From Pseudoflavitalea sp. G-6-1-2 (lineage in GTDB: Bacteria; Bacteroidota; Bacteroidia; Chitinophagales; Chitinophagaceae): 64,000 nucleotides of DNA. The stretch lies in contig NZ_JABBGB010000001.1 in the NCBI RefSeq assembly GCF_012927185.1, positions 310,001 to 374,000 of the forward strand, written 5' to 3'. Positions 26,358 through 34,797 of the stretch are shown here, in pieces (the first letter of the stretch is position 1; every line of letters starts with the position of its first letter). A program made the translations under genes and the position numbers. The notes beneath the pieces were generated by a model. The model had not been told where the DNA came from, did not search any database, and saw nothing but the letters and a program-made list of their open reading frames with translations.

Positions 26358-27212
26358 TTAAACAAATTTCGCTTTCAGGCTCAGATCGAGACTCTTTGCC
26401 TGATGGATCAATGCACCCACACTTACAAAATCAACGCCTGTTTTAGCAAACGATTCGATGGTATCGAGATTGATGCCGCCGCTTGCTTCGGTTTCGTATT
26501 TCTTACCGATGATGGTCAATGCCTCACCGAGTTGCTCCGGTGTGAAATTATCCAGCATAATGCGATCGACTTTTCCGTAGTTCACCACACGTTGCACTTC
26601 TTCGAGCGATCGTGTTTCCACTTCAATTTTCAATCCGGGTTTCACTTCGGTTACGTAACGATGCGCACGTTCGATGGCCTGTTCGAGACCGCCGCTGAAA
26701 TCAACATGATTGTCTTTCAGCATGATCATATCGTAGAGGCCCATGCGATGATTTACCCCACCGCCGATCCGCACGGCTTCTTTCTCCAACAGTCTGAAGT
26801 TGGGTGTTGTTTTGCGCGTATCGAGCACACGCGTATGGTAACCTTTGATCTTATCTGTGTATTGCCTTGTAAGGGTTGCAATGCCACTCATGCGCTGCAT
26901 GCAGTTCAGCACCAGTCTTTCGCACTGAAGGATGGTGTAAACGGATGCGCTTACTTCGAAAGCCGTTTCGCCTGCTTTCATTTCGTCGCCATCTTTTTTG
27001 AATGCCGTGAATGTTACATCGGGTTCGCGGTAGCGGAAGATCTTTTCAGCTACTTCCATTCCGGCGAGAATCCCATCCTGTTTGATCTTCAATACAGCCA
27101 TCCCTTTTGTTTCGGGAGGAATGCTGGAAAGGGTAGAATGATCTCCATCGCCGATATCTTCCTGCAGCGCAGCTTTGATGAGTATATCCAGTTGTTCGTC
27201 AAATGAATGCAT
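26358..27212 (-). CDS. nadC: Nicotinate-nucleotide pyrophosphorylase (carboxylating)
   Basis: 284 residues from ATG 27212. Makes nicotinate mononucleotide from quinolinate and PRPP in NAD synthesis. Family motifs are EDIGDGDHS near the N terminus, MSGIATLT, LDTRKTTPNFR, GGGVNHRMGL and ASGGINLDT, all intact. The frame extends 17 codons upstream to 27263, but that stretch spans a terminator hairpin and a perfect promoter box, so the extension is not coding. Only five bases separate the promoter box from ATG 27212, suggesting a leaderless message. The SUI1-factor gene follows. Confidence 0.96.
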   Translation of the reverse strand: MHSFDEQLDILIKAALQEDIGDGDHSTLSSIPPETKGMAVLKIKQDGILAGMEVAEKIFRYREPDVTFTAFKKDGDEMKAGETAFEVSASVYTILQCERLVLNCMQRMSGIATLTRQYTDKIKGYHTRVLDTRKTTPNFRLLEKEAVRIGGGVNHRMGLYDMIMLKDNHVDFSGGLEQAIERAHRYVTEVKPGLKIEVETRSLEEVQRVVNYGKVDRIMLDNFTPEQLGEALTIIGKKYETEASGGINLDTIESFAKTGVDFVSVGALIHQAKSLDLSLKAKFV

Positions 27213-27217
27213 AGCAG

Positions 27218-27225
27218 CAAAGGTA
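27218..27225 (-). promoter_or_regulatory. Promoter -7 box of nadC
   Basis: CAAAGGTA on the plus strand is TACCTTTG on the minus strand, a perfect TAnnTTTG, five bases before the nadC ATG. Confidence 0.65.
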
Positions 27226-27231
27226 GGGAAC

Positions 27232-27260
27232 AAAAAGCCCCACAGCAAACTGTGGGGCTT
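27232..27260 (-). terminator. Terminator of the DUF4783 gene
   Basis: Perfect 11-base stem AAGCCCCACAG/CTGTGGGGCTT with loop CAAA; on the minus strand it is followed by five T. It lies between the DUF4783 gene and the nadC promoter box. Confidence 0.88.
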
Positions 27261-27293
27261 CAAGTGTTTTCAGGGATAATTCAGTGAATGCGC

Positions 27294-27689
27294 TTATTCG
27301 GTTAAGAGTTCAAAGCCCATTTCCTGCACCACCTGCTGATCGCCTTTCTGCTTCATATAGAATTTGGTGCGATAGTTTCCGTTTTTGGTTTGCAGTGTTC
27401 CGATACAGAACTGTGCTCCATTCTGTTCGCCTTTGTGCTTTACCTGGAAGTTCTTTACTCCATTGCTCGCAAAAAAATCTTTCAGAATGATCTCTGCCTG
27501 ACTTTTGCTGTAGTTATCGCTTTTGCCGGGAAGGGAAATGTCTACCCTGCTATCGAAATATTTCGACAGTTGGGAGGCATTGCCGCTCTTCATGGCCGAT
27601 ACTACATCTTCAATCGAATAGAAATACGTAGTAAAGGATACCAGGAACAGCGAAAACAGTATCGTCGCGATTCCCAGAGTCTTTTTCAT
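27294..27689 (-). CDS. DUF4783 family exported protein
   Basis: 131 residues from ATG 27689; an upstream in-frame ATG at 27731 lies in the promoter region. A signal peptide (LFSLFLVSFTTYFYS) is followed by a small NTF2-like domain: an N-terminal helix pair (VVSAMKSGNASQLSKYFD), then strands (VDISLPG, FQVKHKGEQNGAQFCIGTL, YRTKFYMK). DUF4783 proteins are small Bacteroidota proteins of unknown role. A terminator follows directly, so it is a single-gene unit. TTACTTTG lies upstream on this strand as a near-consensus -7 box. Confidence 0.82.
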   Translation of the reverse strand: MKKTLGIATILFSLFLVSFTTYFYSIEDVVSAMKSGNASQLSKYFDSRVDISLPGKSDNYSKSQAEIILKDFFASNGVKNFQVKHKGEQNGAQFCIGTLQTKNGNYRTKFYMKQKGDQQVVQEMGFELLTE

Positions 27690-27779
27690 AATCAATGATT
27701 TATTTTTCAGAGTAAAAATTGCGAATTCCATGCCAAAGTAACAATACGTTGAAAAATTACCATCTACGGCGGTTTACAT

Positions 27780-27787
27780 TACCTTTG
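27780..27787 (+). promoter_or_regulatory. Promoter -7 box of gpmI
   Basis: TACCTTTG, a perfect TAnnTTTG, 31 bases before the gpmI start. Confidence 0.65.
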
Positions 27788-27818
27788 CCGAACAAATCTA
27801 ACACAATCATTCCGTTAT

Positions 27819-29348
27819 ATGAATACCAGCAAAGCAATACTGATCATTATGGATGGATGGGGCATCGGAAAAGTCAATTCTTCAGACGCCATTCAGCATG
27901 CCAATGTGCCATTTGTTAGCTCCCTGTACAGCAAATATCCGCATACAACATTGGTTACCTGCGGAGAACAGGTGGGTTTGCCGGACGGACAAATGGGCAA
28001 CAGTGAAGTAGGCCACCTCAATCTCGGAGCGGGAAGAATTGTTTATCAGGAGCTGCAACGCATCAATGTAGCCATCCGCGACGGAGAACTGCAGCAGCAT
28101 CCTCACCTGCTCGATTCTATCCGCTATGCGCTGGACAATAAAAAATCCCTGCACCTGCTAGGCCTCGTGAGCGATGGCGGTGTGCACTCTCATATCGATC
28201 ACCTGAAAGCTATCGTAAGCGTTTGCGCAGCACAGGGATTGAAAGATGTTTTCATCCACGCATTCACAGATGGCCGCGATACAGATCCGAAGAGCGGTCT
28301 CGGTTTTCTCACCGAACTGCAGAATCATCTCGATGTAACTGTAGGAAAGATCGCAACGGTGGATGGCCGCTACTACGCCATGGACCGCGATAAGCGCTGG
28401 GAACGCGTAAAACTCGCCTACGACGCCATGGTCAATGGCATCGGCGAAAAAGCAACCGACGCGCTGGAAGCTGTTCGTGCATCGTACGCACACAATGTAA
28501 CGGATGAGTTCATCAAACCTACTGTGATCACAGATGCCGGCGGAAATCCCGTTGCACAGATCAAAGACGGAGATGCAGCCATCTGCTTCAATTTCCGTAC
28601 AGACCGTTGCCGCGAAATCACTACCGTACTCACTCAGACCGATATGCCCGATCATGGCATGACCAAGCTCAACCTCCACTACACTACCATGACGGAGTAT
28701 GATGCTACCTACCAGAACGTGCACGTGATCTTCGACAACGACAACCTCAACAACACACTCGGCGAGATTCTCGAAGCCAACGGAAAACAACAGATACGCA
28801 TAGCCGAAACGGAGAAATATCCGCACGTAACTTTCTTCTTCAGCGGAGGAAGGGAAAAGCCGTTTGAAGGTGAGCGCCGCATCATGGCAGCTTCTCCGAA
28901 AGTAGCAACCTACGATCTGCAACCTGAGATGAGCGCTTACGAACTCACCGATCTCATTGTTCCGGAGATCGAAAAACAATCTGCCGACTTTATTTGTCTC
29001 AACTACGCAAACGCCGATATGGTGGGCCATACAGGTGTTTTTGAAGCAGCCATCAAAGCAGTGGAAACTGTAGACAAATGTGTTGAGCGTGTAGTAACTG
29101 CCGCATTGAATAACGGGTACACCGTATTTCTCACGGCAGACCATGGCAATGCGGATTACATGATCAATGAAGACGGTACTCCCAACACAGCACACACCCT
29201 TAATCTGGTACCGCTGTTTGTGATCGACAAGAACTGGCATGGCAAACTGAAACCCGGCAAGCTGGGTGATATTGCGCCAACCATTCTTACAATGATGCAC
29301 CTGCCCATTCCGAAAGAAATGACAGGCGAAGTGCTGATCAGCGAATAA
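27819..29348 (+). CDS. gpmI: 2,3-bisphosphoglycerate-independent phosphoglycerate mutase
   Basis: 509-residue metalloenzyme of the alkaline phosphatase superfamily; interconverts 3- and 2-phosphoglycerate in glycolysis. The catalytic serine is S62 in GNSEVGHLNLGAG. Metal ligands are seen in MDGWG (N terminus), TADHGNADYM and NTAHTLNLVP near the C terminus, with the substrate loop DGRDTDPKS. Length is normal. It has a perfect -7 box upstream and its own terminator, so it is a single-gene unit. Confidence 0.97.
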   Translation: MNTSKAILIIMDGWGIGKVNSSDAIQHANVPFVSSLYSKYPHTTLVTCGEQVGLPDGQMGNSEVGHLNLGAGRIVYQELQRINVAIRDGELQQHPHLLDSIRYALDNKKSLHLLGLVSDGGVHSHIDHLKAIVSVCAAQGLKDVFIHAFTDGRDTDPKSGLGFLTELQNHLDVTVGKIATVDGRYYAMDRDKRWERVKLAYDAMVNGIGEKATDALEAVRASYAHNVTDEFIKPTVITDAGGNPVAQIKDGDAAICFNFRTDRCREITTVLTQTDMPDHGMTKLNLHYTTMTEYDATYQNVHVIFDNDNLNNTLGEILEANGKQQIRIAETEKYPHVTFFFSGGREKPFEGERRIMAASPKVATYDLQPEMSAYELTDLIVPEIEKQSADFICLNYANADMVGHTGVFEAAIKAVETVDKCVERVVTAALNNGYTVFLTADHGNADYMINEDGTPNTAHTLNLVPLFVIDKNWHGKLKPGKLGDIAPTILTMMHLPIPKEMTGEVLISE

Positions 29349-29370
29349 CTGTACAGATCAACTTTTTATT

Positions 29371-29399
29371 AAGCTGCTTCATGCGAAGCAGCTTTTTTT
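29371..29399 (+). terminator. Terminator of gpmI
   Basis: Perfect ten-base stem AAGCTGCTTC/GAAGCAGCTT with a four-base loop and a run of T, 22 bases after the gpmI stop. Confidence 0.9.
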
Positions 29400-29438
29400 G
29401 TGACTTCCCTTCGCAGGTATGACGCTACTACTTTGCGT

Positions 29439-29500
29439 GTGGCCAGAGGCCACCAACATATAAGTCACTCGCGAGACGCGAGCGCCTGGGCACCCGCGAC
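29439..29500. repeat. REP-like element, copy 2
   Basis: Two hairpins with an AGA loop each, GTGGCC-AGA-GGCCAC (29439-29453) and CTCGCG-AGA-CGCGAG (29468-29482), followed by CGCCTGGGCACCC. The part at 29477-29495 matches the complement of 4083-4101 at 18 of 19 bases, and AGTCACTCGCGA (29463-29474) resembles AGTCGCTCGCGA at 4091. It is intergenic and GC-rich. This is the form of repetitive extragenic palindromes; no REP-associated transposase is in the window. Confidence 0.55.
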
Positions 29501-29697
29501 ACAGATAGCCTCTCCGACATCTGGCAATTCTTCTGATTTAAATCAATTACCCAGCCCCCTTCCTGACCGGAATTTCAAAAAGCGGGCTCCGGGGTTCAAA
29601 CTTCATGCTTCAGTGCATTTTTGCAGGCTTTTTTTAGCCGCAGTGCAGCAATTACTGCGGGAAATTGTCTAAATTAGAGGGCAACCAAACGGCTCAT

Positions 29698-30279
29698 ATG
29701 ACCGAAGACGCCATAATTCAAGGCTGTTTACGTAATAACACGACTGCCCAGCGGGAACTCTACCAAAGATTCAGCGCCCGCATGCTGTCGGTGTGTTACA
29801 GGTTTGCCCACAACAGGGAAGATGCAGAAGATATGTTGCAGGAAGGTTTCATTAAAGTGTTCTCCCAGATACACACCTTCCAGAACAAAGGAGCGTTTGA
29901 GGGATGGATCCGAAGGATCATGGTTCATACCTGCATCAACCATCTTAAGAAAAATAAGAAGTTCAACGAAAGCGTAGATATCATTCACGCCACCAGTGTG
30001 CAGGTAAGGGAAGAATCGGTTCCTTCCATTGTGCAGGCAAAGCAGGTGGTAGAATGTATCAGACTTTTACCGATTGGATACAGAACTGTGCTGAACCTTT
30101 ATGCCATTGAAGGATACTCGCATAAAGAGATTGCAGAAATGTTAGACATTGAAGAAAGCACCAGCCGGTCTCAATACACGCGCGCTAAACAAATGCTGGA
30201 GGACATTCTTGTCAGGAAAAAGATCATCCAAAAGCCAAAAGAAAAGAGTCCCTGGCTGGGGATCGCCAGCGGTCAATAA
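29698..30279 (+). CDS. ECF-type RNA polymerase sigma-70 factor
   Basis: 193 residues from ATG 29698; a TTG eleven codons earlier is less likely. Region 2 lies at about 20-90 (FAHNREDAEDMLQEGFIKVF, then GWIRRIMVHTCINHLKK). Region 4 lies at about 115-170 (LPIGYRTVLNLYAIEGYSHK, then LDIEESTSRSQYTRAKQ). The tail ends PWLGIASGQ. Upstream are a stem CCGCAGT/ACTGCGG (29638-29660) and CATTTTTG (29616-29623), one base off the -7 box. A gene for a protein with one membrane helix follows after 70 bases and is the likely partner. This sigma belongs to a different subgroup from the one at 2134. Confidence 0.93.
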   Translation: MTEDAIIQGCLRNNTTAQRELYQRFSARMLSVCYRFAHNREDAEDMLQEGFIKVFSQIHTFQNKGAFEGWIRRIMVHTCINHLKKNKKFNESVDIIHATSVQVREESVPSIVQAKQVVECIRLLPIGYRTVLNLYAIEGYSHKEIAEMLDIEESTSRSQYTRAKQMLEDILVRKKIIQKPKEKSPWLGIASGQ

Positions 30280-30349
30280 TTGAATCACCAATAAATGCTT
30301 CATCCAGACCTTTGAAAAATTCAGAACCCGTACAAACACAAAAAGCATT

Positions 30350-31813
30350 ATGGAGCGCGGTTTTTATAATGATGACATTGAGCAGTTGATCAGGCAGAAG
30401 GCTGATCAATACAAAATGTTTCCTTCCGAGAACGTGTGGAAAGGAATTTACCGCTCATTGCATACGCGCAGAAAATGGTACGGTTTAGGTTTGCTGCTCT
30501 TTCTTGCAGGCATCAGTTATCTCGCTTCTCTTCAGTTGATCGCTCCCGCAACTCCCGCTAAAAAAATCAACAATCATGCTCCGGCTTCCAAATCCGGTAG
30601 CTTGTCGAATAATACTTCTTCCATCAACAACGCTGTTTCTGGTCCGGTTGCAGTAGCAGGCCATCATGCAGGCGCAGCAGGCAATACAGCGTTCTCGGCA
30701 TTCTCGCCCAGACAGATGGCTACTCCGCCTATCGGGCAGGATGAGCTGCTGGCATTTGCAGAAACCGATCTTCCGCATGCGATCGTAATTACAAGGCTTC
30801 CGAACGAAACCATTGTAGACGAGCTCTATCTCGATGCGCCGAAAAAACCGATCCGTTCGGGAAAGATCTCCGAAACAGCATTCCCAGTATTCCCAGGCCA
30901 GCCTGTACAACCACCGATCGATGCATTGTCCGAAGAACTGGCTACCGAAGCAGGTGCACATGAGCTGAAACTGCCCGATGCTGCTGCTCCAGGCAATAAC
31001 CGGACAGCACAGGCAGACGACGAAAAGAAAGTGAACTGGCTGCAGGAGTACGCAGTGTACGAACTAACGCCTCCGCGCATGCGCAGACTTGGCTGGCAGC
31101 TGAGTATCTCTCCCACTATGAATTACAGAAAACTGAGCAGCAGCAACAGCGTGTATGATCAGTTGAACATAAAAGGATTGCCGGCAGGCGCTATCGAAGG
31201 CAAGCCAGAAACCCTGGTGAATCACCGCCCGGCACTGGGCTTCGAAATAGGCTCACATCTGGTATATGCCGTGAACCGGAATATCAAACTCAGGTTCGGT
31301 CTTCAATTCAATTACTCACGTTACGATATTCAGGCATATGCATCGCCGGTACCTGAGAAAGGAAAAATCCAGCTGGATGCATCATCGGGCCCCAGAGATT
31401 CGCTCGTGAGTTATACACGCATCCGCAATTTCAGTGGCGAGAAAGCTGAAGCCCTGCAGAATCAGTACTTCCAGCTCTCTGCACCTATCGGTATCGAAGT
31501 GAATGTGCTGGGTAACGAAAAGCTGCAACTGAATGTAGCCGGAAGCCTGCAACCCACTTACCTGCTCAACAGAAACTCGTACCTCATAACTACCGACTTC
31601 AAAAATTATATGCGCGCACCAAGCCTCGTTCGCCGCTGGAACATCAATGCAGGCGCCGAGATTTTTGTGGCTTACAAAACCGGAAGCCTCAAATGGCAGG
31701 TGGGACCGCAGTTCCGTTACCAGCTGCTCAGCAGCTACGTAAAAGAATATCCCATCCGCGAATACCTGATGGAATACGGTGTTAAGATCGGGGTTACCAA
31801 AACCCTTCGCTAA
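30350..31813 (+). CDS. Membrane protein with C-terminal beta-barrel-like domain, sigma partner candidate
   Basis: 487 residues in three parts. The N-terminal 42 residues are cytoplasmic-looking (IRQKADQYKMFPSENVWKGI), then a membrane helix at about 43-63. A long Ala/Pro/Ser-rich linker runs to about 235. From about 240 alternating strands (LGWQLSISPTMNYRKL, IKLRFGLQFNYSRY, LKWQVGPQFRYQLL) look like an outer-membrane beta-barrel domain. The gene follows an ECF sigma gene. The N-terminal segment plus helix may act as an anti-sigma, with the linker reaching across the periplasm. The function is inference; the layout is seen. Confidence 0.7.
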   Translation: MERGFYNDDIEQLIRQKADQYKMFPSENVWKGIYRSLHTRRKWYGLGLLLFLAGISYLASLQLIAPATPAKKINNHAPASKSGSLSNNTSSINNAVSGPVAVAGHHAGAAGNTAFSAFSPRQMATPPIGQDELLAFAETDLPHAIVITRLPNETIVDELYLDAPKKPIRSGKISETAFPVFPGQPVQPPIDALSEELATEAGAHELKLPDAAAPGNNRTAQADDEKKVNWLQEYAVYELTPPRMRRLGWQLSISPTMNYRKLSSSNSVYDQLNIKGLPAGAIEGKPETLVNHRPALGFEIGSHLVYAVNRNIKLRFGLQFNYSRYDIQAYASPVPEKGKIQLDASSGPRDSLVSYTRIRNFSGEKAEALQNQYFQLSAPIGIEVNVLGNEKLQLNVAGSLQPTYLLNRNSYLITTDFKNYMRAPSLVRRWNINAGAEIFVAYKTGSLKWQVGPQFRYQLLSSYVKEYPIREYLMEYGVKIGVTKTLR

Positions 31814-31852
31814 GCGCTTGCTTCACCAAAGTCAATACCTTATTTTTACGGG

Positions 31853-32470
31853 ATGAAAAACACTCTGATGATCCTGATGGCTGCATGCTGCATGGCCATT
31901 TTTTCCTGCAAAGAAAAACCAGCTAAAACAACTGCTCCTGAACAACCATCCTTCCCGGTACCCGATCAGGTGATTTCTTATCTCCCCATCGGAGACCTGA
32001 TCAGAGAAGATATCAGAAGAGTGGACTCCTTCTCCGCAGGCATCCTGTACAAAAAAGAGGGTGGCAGGAAAGATTCAGCCTATATCGATACTGCTAAATT
32101 CAATCAGCTGGCTGCGAAATATTTTCTGGTGGCCGACCTTTCCGATACTGCAAAATTTCAACAGAATTTCCGTCAGACTTCCCTGATGGATGAGACAACC
32201 GAACTGCTCAATTTCATTTACGAACCGAAAAATGCAGAGACCACGCTTCGCAAAGCGGTGGTGTACATCAAGCCATCACTCAATGTAGACAAGGTAAACC
32301 GGGTATATCTCGAAACCGAATCCATGGAGGGCGATACACTGGTACAACAAAAGCTCACCTGGGTGATGGAGCATTATTTTATCATCCTCACCATCAAACA
32401 TCCTCCTAAGGGTGAAGCGGTTAGCAGCATAGAAAAAGTGATCTGGGATGCTCAATCCTACGCCGACTGA
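31853..32470 (+). CDS. Lipoprotein of unknown function
   Basis: 205 residues; signal peptide with lipobox MAIFSC gives a lipid anchor. The mature part is mixed alpha/beta with charged residues (LPIGDLIREDIRRVDSF, TTLRKAVVYIKPS, LTWVMEHYFIILTI). I recognise no domain. It starts 39 bases after the sigma partner gene and may belong to the same unit; uvrC follows with its own promoter box. Confidence 0.68.
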   Translation: MKNTLMILMAACCMAIFSCKEKPAKTTAPEQPSFPVPDQVISYLPIGDLIREDIRRVDSFSAGILYKKEGGRKDSAYIDTAKFNQLAAKYFLVADLSDTAKFQQNFRQTSLMDETTELLNFIYEPKNAETTLRKAVVYIKPSLNVDKVNRVYLETESMEGDTLVQQKLTWVMEHYFIILTIKHPPKGEAVSSIEKVIWDAQSYAD

Positions 32471-32487
32471 GAATCAGCCGCATTCCG

Positions 32488-32495
32488 TAATTTTG
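32488..32495 (+). promoter_or_regulatory. Promoter -7 box of uvrC
   Basis: TAATTTTG, a perfect TAnnTTTG, ten bases before the uvrC start. Confidence 0.55.
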
Positions 32496-32505
32496 TGCAG
32501 CAAAC

Positions 32506-34356
32506 ATGACAGCACAGGAATTTCAGCAGCAAAGCCATAAGATCCCCGTCGATCCGGGCATTTACAAGTATTATGACAAGCAGGATACACTCCTGTATGT
32601 AGGAAAGGCCAAGAGCCTCCGCAAACGCGTGAGCTCTTACTTCAGCAAAACCTTTACTTCTTACAAAACACATGAGCTTGTTCAGCGGATCCATCGCATC
32701 GAATTCACCATCGTGGATTCGGAGCAGGATGCTTTTTTGCTGGAGAATTCACTCATCAAGCAGTTCCAGCCCAAGTACAATATCAATCTGAAGGATGATA
32801 AGACCTATCCGTATATCGTTCTGAAGAAAGAGCCGTTCCCCCGCGTATTTCTCACGCGCCGGAAGATCAACGACGGATCTGAGTATCTCGGTCCGTTTAC
32901 TTCGGTTGCCCGTGTACGTGAGTTACTCGATTTCATCAGATCGAATATACCGCTTCGCACCTGCAAACTCAATCTCACCGACAGCAATATTCAGAAAGGG
33001 AAGTTCAAAGTTTGCCTGGAGTATCATCTGGGCAACTGCAAAGGGCCCTGTGAAGGATTTCAGACAGCGGAGGACTATCAGGATTCTCTGAACCAGATCA
33101 AGAACGTGCTGAAAGGCAATCTGAATCCGGTGATACAGCATTTCAGACAGGAGATGCGTGCCGCAGCGGAACAGATGCAGTTTGAGAAGGCCGCAGTGAT
33201 CCATAAAAAGATCGAACACCTCGAAAACTATCAGGCGAAGAGCATCGTGGTTTCCAACAGAATGATGACGGCCGATATCTTCTCCATTCTCCGCGATAAC
33301 GATCTCGCCTATGTGAACTATCTGATGATGGAAAACGGCAGTATCGTGCAAACGCATACGGTGCAGCTCGAACCTCATCTCGATGAGCAGGACGAAGAGA
33401 TACTTGCATTTGCGATAGCGCAGCTGCGTACTACGTTCAACAGTCTTGCTGCAGAGATCATCGTGCCCTTCCCCATCAATTACGATGAAGCAGGCGTAGT
33501 GATCACCATCCCCAAAGGAGGCGACAAAAAGAAACTGCTGGAGCTCTCCGAAAAGAACGTGAACTACTTCAAAGAAGAGCTATTCAAGAAAAAGATACTG
33601 CAACTCGAAGGCAAAGACGATATGGAGCGGAAGAAAGTACTGTATCAGTTGCAGGATGATCTGCAATTGCCCGAAGTGCCCGTACATATCGAATGTTTCG
33701 ATAACTCCAACTTTCACGGAAGCTATCCTGTATCGGCGATGGTCTGTTTCAAAGATGGCGTGCCCAGCAAAAAAGATTACCGACACTTCAATGTGAAAAC
33801 GGTGCAGGGCATCAACGATTTCGCCACCATGAAAGAAGCCGTTTACAGACGTTATAAACGCCTGTTCGAAGAAAAAGCATCTTTTCCTCAGCTGGTTATT
33901 ATCGACGGTGGAAAAGGGCAGCTTGGCGCCGCGCTGGATGCCATCGAAGAACTGGGATTGCAGGGCCGCATGACTTTAGTAGGACTGGCCAAAAACGAAG
34001 AGGAACTTTTCTTTGCCGGCGACCAGCAAAGTCTCAAACTTCCATACAACAGTGAGAGCCTCAAACTGATCAGAAGAATCCGAGACGAAGTGCATCGTTT
34101 CGGTATCACTTTCCACCGCAATAAACGCAGCCAGGGTACATTCAAAAATGAGCTGGAGCAGATCAAAGGAATCGGCAAGAATACAGCTGATCAGCTGCTG
34201 AAAGAATTCAGAAGCGTTAAGCGTGTGAAAGAAGCGCCTGAAACCGAAGTGGCCAAACTGATCGGAGCAGCAAAAGCAAAGCTCATTACTGCGCATTTCA
34301 AATCACCGGAGACTACAGAGCCTACTGCTGCCGAAGGTGACAATTCAGCTTCCTGA
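32506..34356 (+). CDS. uvrC: UvrABC excinuclease subunit C
   Basis: 616 residues; makes both incisions in nucleotide excision repair with UvrA and UvrB. Domains in order: GIY-YIG nuclease (GIY at 18-20, YVGKAKSLRKR), a cysteine-containing middle part (KVCLEYHLGNCKGPCEG), the UVR motif that binds UvrB (EKAAVIHKKIEHLENYQ), the RNase H-like nuclease (IECFDNSNFHGS, LVIIDGGKGQLGAA) and a C-terminal helix-hairpin-helix (IKGIGKNTADQLLKEF). Length is normal and motifs are intact. Confidence 0.97.
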   Translation: MTAQEFQQQSHKIPVDPGIYKYYDKQDTLLYVGKAKSLRKRVSSYFSKTFTSYKTHELVQRIHRIEFTIVDSEQDAFLLENSLIKQFQPKYNINLKDDKTYPYIVLKKEPFPRVFLTRRKINDGSEYLGPFTSVARVRELLDFIRSNIPLRTCKLNLTDSNIQKGKFKVCLEYHLGNCKGPCEGFQTAEDYQDSLNQIKNVLKGNLNPVIQHFRQEMRAAAEQMQFEKAAVIHKKIEHLENYQAKSIVVSNRMMTADIFSILRDNDLAYVNYLMMENGSIVQTHTVQLEPHLDEQDEEILAFAIAQLRTTFNSLAAEIIVPFPINYDEAGVVITIPKGGDKKKLLELSEKNVNYFKEELFKKKILQLEGKDDMERKKVLYQLQDDLQLPEVPVHIECFDNSNFHGSYPVSAMVCFKDGVPSKKDYRHFNVKTVQGINDFATMKEAVYRRYKRLFEEKASFPQLVIIDGGKGQLGAALDAIEELGLQGRMTLVGLAKNEEELFFAGDQQSLKLPYNSESLKLIRRIRDEVHRFGITFHRNKRSQGTFKNELEQIKGIGKNTADQLLKEFRSVKRVKEAPETEVAKLIGAAKAKLITAHFKSPETTEPTAAEGDNSAS

Positions 34357-34436
34357 TCAAATCCCATAACATCTTCTCTCAATCGGAGCAGGCACATGAT
34401 GATGCTCCCTGAATAACTATTGCATTCTTCTGTAAT

Positions 34437-34556
34437 GTGGATGATAAACCTGGCAGTACATCAAAGGGTGAACTTGCAAACTTGATTTTGGGTGATACCG
34501 GTAAGCCGGTAGGCGGCTATGGTAAAAATACTGTAGGAGAGATACAGGTGGTATAA
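34437..34556 (+). CDS. Possible small ORF or 3' remnant before a terminator
   Basis: 39 residues if GTG 34437 is used; the frame is open from 34413, after a TGA, without an ATG. The peptide runs DDKPGSTSKGELANLILG and ends KNTVGEIQVV. Its codon use looks like real genes here and TAA is followed after four bases by a terminator hairpin. It matches no family I know. It may be a small protein or the tail of a lost gene. Confidence 0.3.
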   Translation: MDDKPGSTSKGELANLILGDTGKPVGGYGKNTVGEIQVV

Positions 34557-34560
34557 AATA

Positions 34561-34595
34561 AAAAGGGGCCCGGATAGACATCCAGCCCCGTTTTT
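34561..34595 (+). terminator. Terminator 205 bases after uvrC
   Basis: Two-part stem GGGGC...GCCCC enclosing GGAT-AGAC-ATCC, flanked by AAAA and GTTTTT. It can end the uvrC message or the small ORF just before it. Confidence 0.7.
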
Positions 34596-34742
34596 AAAAT
34601 CCAATATCCTATGAAAAACCAGTGTAAAAATAATGAATAGGCATCACAAAACAATAACGGTATATGGGTATTTTCGAAAAAACTTAATACAGGCTTTACC
34701 AAATATGCCCTCAGTCTGAATCATTTATAAAGTTTTGTACAT

Positions 34743-34773
34743 AAAAAACGGCATCGTAAAAATACGATGCCGT
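34743..34773 (-). terminator. Terminator of the gld operon
   Basis: Perfect 11-base stem ACGGCATCGTA/TACGATGCCGT with an AAAA loop; on the minus strand six T follow. It lies 25 bases after the gldN stop. Confidence 0.88.
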
Positions 34774-34797
34774 CTATCAGTAAAATTATTAAGCTGT

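Noticed and set aside
28158-29300. 380-codon minus-strand frame opposite gpmI
   Set aside because: Shadow of gpmI, which carries all catalytic motifs.
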